Origin: Dimorphilus gyrociliatus
Taxonomy: Eukaryota; Annelida; Polychaeta; Dinophilidae
Direction of reading: 5' to 3'
Assembly: GCA_904063045.1 (NCBI GenBank)
Contig: CAJFCJ010000006.1
Coordinates: 3,550,408-3,614,407, forward strand
DNA: 64,000 nucleotides
Under the pieces are notes generated by a model, which worked only from the letters and a program-made list of their open reading frames with translations, had not been told where the DNA came from and ran no database searches. Position numbers and translations under genes: made by a program. Positions 56,992-64,000 of this stretch are shown piece after piece. Position 1 is the stretch's first letter, and every line of letters starts with the position of its first letter.

Positions 56992-59900
56992 ATGTACCTT
57001 AAATATCTAATTATATTGGGCTTCATTCTTGTGCCTAACATAGAATCTCAAGCTCAAGGTAACGTATATAATCCAAAAGTATTCCTTTCAACACGTCTGA
57101 TCCTGTGTTATCGCAGGTAAAATTGGTAAAATCTTAATCGGCACGCAAGATGATGAATTAACATCACTGGATTTTAATTTAAATGAAGTTAGACCAACTT
57201 TCTTAAGAATACCAATTTTTAGTGAAGTCAGAGAGTATGTCAATGGTGTAATAGGAGGACCTTCAACCGGTGTTCCTGTAAGGCTTTTATAGTAGTTCTA
57301 TTGTTAGCTGTTGTCTTTTACAAATTACATATTCCAATATAGGAAACTGTTAATGTGCGGTGTTCAATCGACGACCAAGATTCAGTTGATGGATTTAGTT
57401 CAGCGGACTTCTCTCTTTTGTCGATCCCTCCAAACAATAACGTTGGTTTTGTCACTATATCCAAGTAATATAATTTATCTCATTTCAAGATGCATTTATA
57501 TCAAAACGTTATGTTTATACAAAATTTAGTATAAAAGAAGGAAGAGCTGCTAGAGTCTATTGTTATGGTGAAAGTCCATCGAATATATTCACTCGAGAGG
57601 GATCGATATCTAACAAATTGTAAGATTTTTATCAATCTCCTGTCTCTCTAATATTTACAAAATTATTCAAATATAGGGAATTATTAATTCGACCAAGGGG
57701 AACAATATCTATTCTAAAAAATTCCATTACTTTTGCCGATGATCTTCGGATTAAAACCGGAAGCTTTCCAATTGAAATAAGGTTTATTTGAAAAATTAAT
57801 TTGTATAAAGTTTTTAATAATAATACTGAATGAAAAAATTAAAACCATCAAGTGAACCTATGAAGGAGAATCTAACAGCTATATGTAACTTAGACAATTC
57901 ATCTGATAATATTACCTTTGAAAATCTAGAACTTTATATTGGACAAACAAAAGCAAAGGTAACTCTCAAAAATTACGATTATAAGAAAGATATAGTCCTC
58001 TTTTTAAAATACTGTTTTTTTCATAGTTTTCATACAGTTTTGAGAAGTTAAGTGATAACACAACTTTCTCATGTTCACTACAATCGTCTGGTACCGTTAC
58101 AACACAATTTGTAGCAGCTTCTTCAAGAGGTTACACATTATTATAATATAATTTATTTTATTATAATTCCAATATTTGTTTAGGTTCTAGTCGATTTGAT
58201 ATTGAAGAGTTAACAGTTGATATCGTGCCCAAAGACATTACAATTTTAACAGATTTTTTTAAAGTAGCTTTTCTTTCTCACTAATTTCTAAAAGTTAAAC
58301 ATAATTGCCAATGTTTTTTCAAAAAGATATTCTTGAAAATAAAGGAGATTCCTCCTCGTGCCGTTAATTTTGTCTGTAGAGTTAAAACAATTAAAACGCC
58401 TCAAGACTTGATAGATGCTGAAATGGAAGCATGTGACCCTTTGCCAGCACCTCCGAACGGTTAGGAAGATTATTTTAACAATTACATAGTCATTGACATA
58501 TTAATGTTTCTTTCAGCAACCCAAGTTACATTGTCACCTAGCGTATCTCCAAATAGTTCATATGTTCCTCCTGTTCCGAATAACAGAAGCGAATGGATTA
58601 TGAGAGGTTCAGATTCACCCATTATTTTTGAAGTAAGAGATACAGTTGCTTATCCATGCTACATAAATACTAATTGATGTCTTTATAAACATATTCAGGA
58701 CACCTTATACCGAATACTGACTTTGCAAAGATTACTTCCACCAAATAAGTTCTTTAGTGAAGATTTTGTTGTTACTTGCTGTGCTCCAAAGGATGATAAT
58801 TCTCAAGTACCAGGCTATCAAGATTTAAAACAGATTGCGCGATACAAAGCTGAATTTTTTCCAAAAAACTCAGCCAATTGTAGTTTTCCCGAAGGTTTAC
58901 AGTTTCATTTAATATTTATATCAAATAAAATTTTAATAATTACAGTTACTGATGATGAGAGACAGAAAGAAACTATACTCTCTAATCCGGGTTATGCTAG
59001 AATATCTCACTGCCATTGTGACTTAACTTGTGACAAATGTGACGTTGAATGCTGCTGCGATAAGGATTGTTTGCAAACGGAAATAAATTCAAATAGTAAA
59101 TGCTTCCCTGGGCGATTTGGAGGTAAAGACGCTCCACCCTCTGAAAAGTTATGCAGCGAGAAAAGATTAGATCAACCTGATTATCATGATTTTATGTGCA
59201 TATGGAAAGAAAACAATGCATTTTTGGGTAAAGAATCTTATTTTTCAGTGAATAATAACTGGGAATTTTAAAATATCTTTATATTTAGGTGTCTATAATT
59301 TGGATAAAATTCGTATAATCAGGGGAGCATCTAATTTTCAAGACAAAATTGAGACAGGAGTGATGAGATATTCCTTTGAGTAAACTTTTTGTTTTTAATA
59401 ATAAAATTATATGTTAATTCTTTTTTTTATTTTCAAATAAGGTCCGTTGAATCAAAAATATCTGATACAGTAGAGAAGGAGTATAGGCAGTTCTCAACCA
59501 TTAGAACTGGTATTGAGCCTGATACTCCTACAGAAAGATTCCTTACTGGTGAACAATATAGACTTTCTTTGCCTTCGTCTGGAATAACTGCTAATGCATG
59601 TGTCTGGAACAAAGCTGTAAATTTTCCTGTCAAAATTTCATTCAATGTACGTAATATATTTCTATTTTAGGTTCAATATATAACGGAAGGAAACTCTTAT
59701 TGCTCTCAAAAATTATCTCCATCGATATGCAGTCAATTTACATCATTGAATGCTCGCTTTTATGTTATTTCGTCTAATATTATGTCAACAAGCTCTCCAA
59801 GAAGGCCGGCGGTATTGAAAGAGAAGACTTTGAGAGGATTTACCATCACAAATACTGACTATTTCTGCACTACTAATACGAGTAATTACGTAAAACCAGA

Positions 59901-61606
59901 ATTTAATGGCAAAATTCCGTTTGGAAATAGACCCAGAAAAACTCTTTCACTTTTTAATTACACCCTTGAGAATTGTACCTACGATCTGGAATTGAATACT
60001 TACAGATGTAAAGACGACGGTTGGGTAGACAGAGCATCAAATGACGACGCTACCAGGTGCTCTTTTGACAATGGTTTTACCCTCCCACCAGAGCCGAGTT
60101 ACAACCCTAATACTGAAACATGTGATAATGTTGTTCTGAATGTAATATATAACTTCACCTGGTCCACTAGCGAAATAGTCAAATTAGACGCAACAGTTTT
60201 ACTTGGAAACGTTACATTTAACCATTTAGTAGAATATGAGAAAGAAATTTCTTTCATAAATGCAACAGGACAAGTAGAAACAAAACTTGAGAAATGGAGT
60301 TTAACAACACATAATCGTCTCAATCAAGTTTGTTATTCCATCTCAATTTTAATATTTTTATTTAATTAGGTCGTGTTTTTAGAAATATAAAACTATTTGG
60401 ACGCACGTCGCCGAAAACGTGACAGGAGAGCCTATATCAACATCAGGCAATCCAGGTATTGTTTTACATTGAATATCTATTTTTTTTTCTATAGCTATCT
60501 CAAGCTTAATTGTTATTTTGTAGGCTATGAACCCAATTATCCTATCATAACTGGATTTCTTAAGAATGCCTCGGGTAATGTCAGTATAGATGATTCTGTA
60601 AATAATCAAATTCACATATGGGAGCAAGGTAAAGAATTCACTTTTCATTAGGGTGTGTAAATATTAGTTTCCTTTTTATGTAGATGGATCAAGCTCTCTT
60701 TGCGCTGAAGTAGGAAGATCAAGAGTTCAATTTTTACAATCAGCAAAATCTGCTTGTGAACTTTCGTTATCGTTAGCCGAGCTGAAAAACTGTACATATC
60801 TTCGGCAGCTAATATTTAATAGACTTAACGTTTTAATGCCATCAACTCATATATCAATTGGAGGTGTGATTGAAAAGGAAAATTTAGATAATTGGATAAA
60901 AATTACACGGTAAGTTTTCTTTGAAATTTCTCTATATTATCTAATGTGAAGTATAAACAACTTAATAGGCAAGACTTATCAAAATACTTTTTGGAAAATG
61001 AAACAAGTTTCGAAGAAAATACTACTTTGAGTCAATTTACACTTGCTCCAGCTAATGAAAATGTTACAACTGCTACTCTTAATCCTATCATTAATGAAAC
61101 TGTTAGCAATGATAAAAAATCCGTATTCGATTTGGCAGAAGGAATATGTTCGGACATTCCTTCATCTATTCATATCTCTATAATTTATACAAGAGCTGGT
61201 GCTGCAAATAATCTTTCAATATATAATATCATAGGAAGCAAAATTAGCTATTCTTTCTCTGAATGGTCATTTCAAAATATTGACGCTAATGACTTTCAAA
61301 CATTCCAAATATACTCTTCTGTGTCCTTTGAAGACGTTACTCCAAAATACGAAAGGATTCCAAAGTAATTTTATATTCTAATCTATTCATAAAGTATTAG
61401 CAATAATACCCTAATAAATCTCTTTTCAAAATAGAGCCAGATTAGATGACGTAAACGCTTGCGAAAAAGAATCCTGTTGGTCTAAATTCTTCTATCCATT
61501 TTCAAAAGACAATGAAGCAGACGATTTTCAGTGGACTTTAATAGCAACATTTTTAACTTTAATCTTTGTAATTGGAATATTTCTTGTTTCCATACCATGG
61601 TGGTAA
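56992..61606 (+). CDS. TCTN: Tectonic-family protein, unusually long (TCTN2-like membrane form)
   Basis: Twenty exons: 56992-57058, 57117-57277, 57343-57445, 57490-57619, 57677-57781, 57853-57958, 58027-58129, 58184-58263, 58327-58459, 58517-58632, 58699-58894, 58946-59227, 59289-59379, 59442-59616, 59671-60327, 60383-60455, 60524-60628, 60684-60909, 60969-61364 and 61435-61606. All are GT-AG and phase-consistent, giving about 1158 aa. Residues 1-20 are a signal peptide. The Tectonic hallmark CHCDLTCDKCDVECCCDKDC lies at about residue 455, then CFPG, CVWNKAVQYI...SYCSQ and ISTSGNPGY. A C-terminal TM helix (WTLIATFLTLIFVIGIFLV) ends VSIPWW. Tectonics act in the ciliary transition zone (MKS module) and in Hedgehog signalling. 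Human paralogues are 587-697 aa; here about 430 residues precede the Cys motif. The paralogue number is not assigned. Confidence 0.88.
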
Positions 61607-62311
61607 ATTACTTTAATTAGATACTTTTATTTATTTTTATACATCCGTCCCAATAATTTTGTAATGATATTTTCAAATAAAATGTAATATACACAAATAT
61701 TTTGACATTTCATTCGAAAAAATGAGAGCAGGGAAAGATTCTTTAAAAGAGCATGGGGGTAATCGTACATAGTTACGACAGGTGTTTGGAATGTTTCTCA
61801 TTCAAAAGTTATAAGATATCTTTCATATCTTAAAAGGTTTCTTTTTTTTCGCCAATCGAGCTTGTTCAATTCAAAAAAAAAATCGCTCTATTTGGTCAGT
61901 ACTTAAAGAACAATACATTGTAAAACATTCTATTGTAATAGTACAAAACTGACTTGAACTATCTGAGAGTTATCTTAGGCGGAGCTGTCAATTAGTATAA
62001 AATATATTAGGGAAAGTCTCATTAATCATTTAATATCTGCCACTAAAACGTTTCAAAGTAGATAATGTGAGTGATTCAATTAGATAGGCTACCCTTAAGG
62101 AATGGAATAATTCTTCAGAAACCACTCTGATATTTACAGGGCGCCATATTTCTGAGTTGCAGGTGCTTGTTTACAGAATTTTGTCGTTTATCCTCAGAGT
62201 TTTTGTATAAAATCTGTTACTAGGAATCAGAAAAACATCCGATATAGTCTAAATTTTTGATTTGAGAAATTATAGTTGGATCAATTATTTTACTTTCATT
62301 TTTCATAAGAC
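61607..62311. other. Intergenic region between tectonic and EHMT
   Basis: About 700 bp. AATAAA lies near 61677 for the tectonic gene. GGCGCCAT at about 62140-62147 (ATGGCGCC in reverse), about 165 bp upstream of the EHMT start, resembles the motif ahead of ANKEF1 and MOSMO. No exon seen. Confidence 0.4.
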
Positions 62312-64000
62312 ATGTCATCCTTCGTCAATCAGAGGATTCGAGAAGCTCAGCAAGATATATTTAAAAATTACGGGGTTCGAAAGATACAATTAGGTAGAAA
62401 TGTTGTTCTGAGTCTTGACGAAGAGTCTCGTGAAGAAGATACGAATGGTAGCGACTCAGATGATCGTAACTGTTTTGGCACAAGGCATGGCAGGAAACGT
62501 GACTACGATTCATCCAGTGATAATCTAGCTTCTGATTTTTCATCAAATGACTGCATGAGAAATAAGTTTAATGATATGGAAGAGGATTATGTAATAGGTT
62601 CAAAACCTGGACCTAAAAGCTCCAAGCAAAGATTTAAACTAAGAAGGTTCAGTAAGGGTAGAAATGGTTCAGATGGGGAAATTTCAAATACTGAATTGAA
62701 CGGAGGTATGTTAGAATGTTGTTTTGAACAATTAAATGTAAAGATTGTAATTTTTTTGCAGAAGATAAAATAGATTCAAGAATTATGTCCTGTAAGTGTG
62801 CGATAACGAAACTCCCAATATCTTTAATATCAGGAACCAAATGCGAAGCTATTGATAGCATTAATGATAAAAAGGTGCACTGTACGAATGATGCCAGATC
62901 GAAATACTACCGTACAGTTGCTGCCAACCGGCCATCAATTATCGTATGCTCAAAGCACGAAGAAGAGATGAAGAATCATCGCTTTTGTCCTCACTGTGGA
63001 CTATGCTGTGCCGAAGGGGCTTTTATACAATGCAATTCATCCCCAAAATCGCATTTAATGCACGAATATTGTTGCACTCGTGAATCTAACGTTGTTAAAT
63101 GTAGTCATTGTGCATCTGACGTTATATCTAAACGTTACTATAGAATTTCTCATTGGCAAACCGAAAGGAGAAAAACTACAAGGAGGTCTATTATGGATCC
63201 CATTAAAGAAAATCAACCAAAATCACCAAAGAAAACCAAATCAAATGCAGGTGTGACTGTTCTAGGAAAATTATGTGGAATAATCTTACAGTTAACGCCA
63301 AAGTCTCAAGAACGAATTGATCTTACCACATACGTTTTACCGAATTTTGAACGGAAAGTCAATTCAAAACTACTAATCGGATGTATAAACAAAAATGATT
63401 GTATAGGAGTTGCTGAGTGTTTCCTAAATGGAATAAAATTGGAAGAGCCAATAACTAGGGATAATGAAACACCCCTAATGTATGCAGTAGCTAAAGACAA
63501 ATTAGATATAGTGAATCTATTGACGACAATGGGTGCCGACATAGAAGCATCTGATTCTGTACGTATATTTTGAATTTTTTATCGAATATTTAATTGAACT
63601 TTTTTGTTTTTTATTGCCACAGTCGAACAACACTCCATTATTAAAGGCTGTACAAAAAGGAAATATTGAAATTGTAAAATTATTAATGCGGCATGGAGCT
63701 AATGTGAATAAGACAAATGATAATGGAAAGTCCGTTTTACATTTGGCAGCTAGCACAGGAAAAGTAAATCTCTTGAAACTGTTCCTAGAGAGGAAATTAG
63801 ATGTCAATGTCCAAGATTTTGATGGTTTCACACCTCTCGTTTATGCAGCAGAAGTGGGTCACTTGAGTTGCGGCGAATTTTTATTAAAAAATGGCAGTGA
63901 TCCAACAATAGAAGATCATGAAAAGTCTATGGCAATTCATTGGGCAGCTGTTGGAGGGAATATTAAATTGGTTTTATTATGCTATGAATATGGCTGTGAT
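62312..64000 (+). CDS. EHMT: Euchromatic histone-lysine N-methyltransferase (G9a/GLP), 5' part
   Basis: Three exons visible: 62312-62705, 62762-63558 and 63623 running off the window end. Phases are consistent. After an acidic/basic low-complexity N-terminus comes the Cys-rich domain of G9a/GLP (CKCAITKLPISL, VHCTNDARSKYY, VCSKHEEEM, HRFCPHCGLCC, CSHCASD). Ankyrin repeats follow (TPLMYAVAKDKLDIVNLLTT, TPLLKAVQKGNIEIVKLLMR, SVLHLAASTGKVNLLKLFLE, TPLVYAAEVGHLSCGEFLLK, MAIHWAAVGGNIKLVLLC). EHMT1/2 mono- and dimethylate histone H3 lysine 9; the ankyrin repeats read that mark. The pre-SET/SET domains must lie beyond 64000. Animals outside vertebrates usually have a single EHMT, so the paralogue number is left open. 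Confidence 0.92.

Noticed and set aside
57446-57489. A 25-nt intron after TISK in the tectonic gene (GTAATA...TTCAAG)
   Set aside because: It leaves the next exon out of frame with an early stop. The donor GTTG|GTTTTG at 57446 gives a 44-nt intron and a continuous frame.
59647-59670. An apparent 24-nt intron (GTACGT...TTTTAG) in the tectonic gene, which would be extraordinarily short
   Set aside because: An upstream donor GCT|GTAAAT at 59617 gives a normal 54-nt intron, keeps phase, and joins CVWNKA to VQYI, which restores the conserved tectonic spacing between two cysteines.

Overview
The window is nuclear DNA from an animal. Protein-coding genes are split by GT-AG introns mostly 45-120 nt long. 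The sequence is AT-rich and gene-dense, and I saw no recognisable transposon. The gene set includes a GABA-B receptor, tectonic, chibby, MOSMO, a G9a/GLP-type methyltransferase and an Ig-superfamily receptor, which points to a ciliated bilaterian with a compacted genome. A miniature annelid of the Dimorphilus type would fit the intron size and composition, but that is inference and was not tested.

Layout. 1.1-3.1 kb (-): F-box/WD40 protein. 4.1-5.6 kb (-): SAMM50, head-to-head with a small lysine-rich protein (5.8-6.4 kb, +). 7.0-12.6 kb (-): a nine-exon cell-surface protein with five Ig domains, followed by the only large gene-free tract (12.6-19.8 kb). 19.8-21.2 kb (-): mitochondrial-clan cytochrome P450, head-to-head with LCMT1 (21.7-23.3 kb, +). 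23.6-25.9 kb (+): a DUF547 protein and a double-hotdog thioesterase in tandem. 26.0-28.3 kb (-): AFG2/SPATA5 AAA ATPase, divergent from a small one-TM protein. 29.4-32.8 kb (+): VPS53. 33.2-39.7 kb (-): GABA-B receptor subunit 2. 40.8-43.2 kb (-): METTL17, head-to-head with UTP6 (43.6-45.2 kb, +). 46.2-48.7 kb (+): V-ATPase subunit a. 48.9-49.5 kb (-): MOSMO, head-to-head with Chibby (50.1-50.6 kb, +). 50.8-53.6 kb (-): ANKEF1. 54.2 kb: tRNA-Leu(CAG). 54.5-56.4 kb (-): NMD3, head-to-head with a long tectonic (57.0-61.6 kb, +). 62.3 kb to the end (+): 5' part of EHMT1/2 (G9a/GLP).

Exon structures were built by hand from splice sites, reading-frame phase and family resemblance. Every multi-exon model closes in frame. 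Lengths fit the families: SAMM50 433 aa, LCMT1 317, VPS53 825, GABBR2 930, METTL17 476, MOSMO 170, CBY1 124, ANKEF1 792, NMD3 495. The outlier is the tectonic, at about 1158 aa.

Most genes are conserved housekeeping genes: mitochondria, ribosome biogenesis and export, Golgi tethering, acidification, PP2A methylation. Two local themes stand out. From 48.9 to 61.6 kb, four genes tied to cilia or Hedgehog signalling (MOSMO, CBY1, ANKEF1, tectonic) lie close together. The Ig-receptor locus has long introns and a 7.2-kb upstream tract carrying a repeated, same-strand TGACAAAC octamer. Across the window, seven AGRTGGCG (CTCF/YY1-like) cores fall outside coding sequence. I found no clearly undescribed biological system. 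The most unusual items are a GC-AG intron in GABBR2, the long tectonic, the FBXO16-like F-box/WD40 architecture, the degenerate first ATPase site of AFG2, and the two motif sets.
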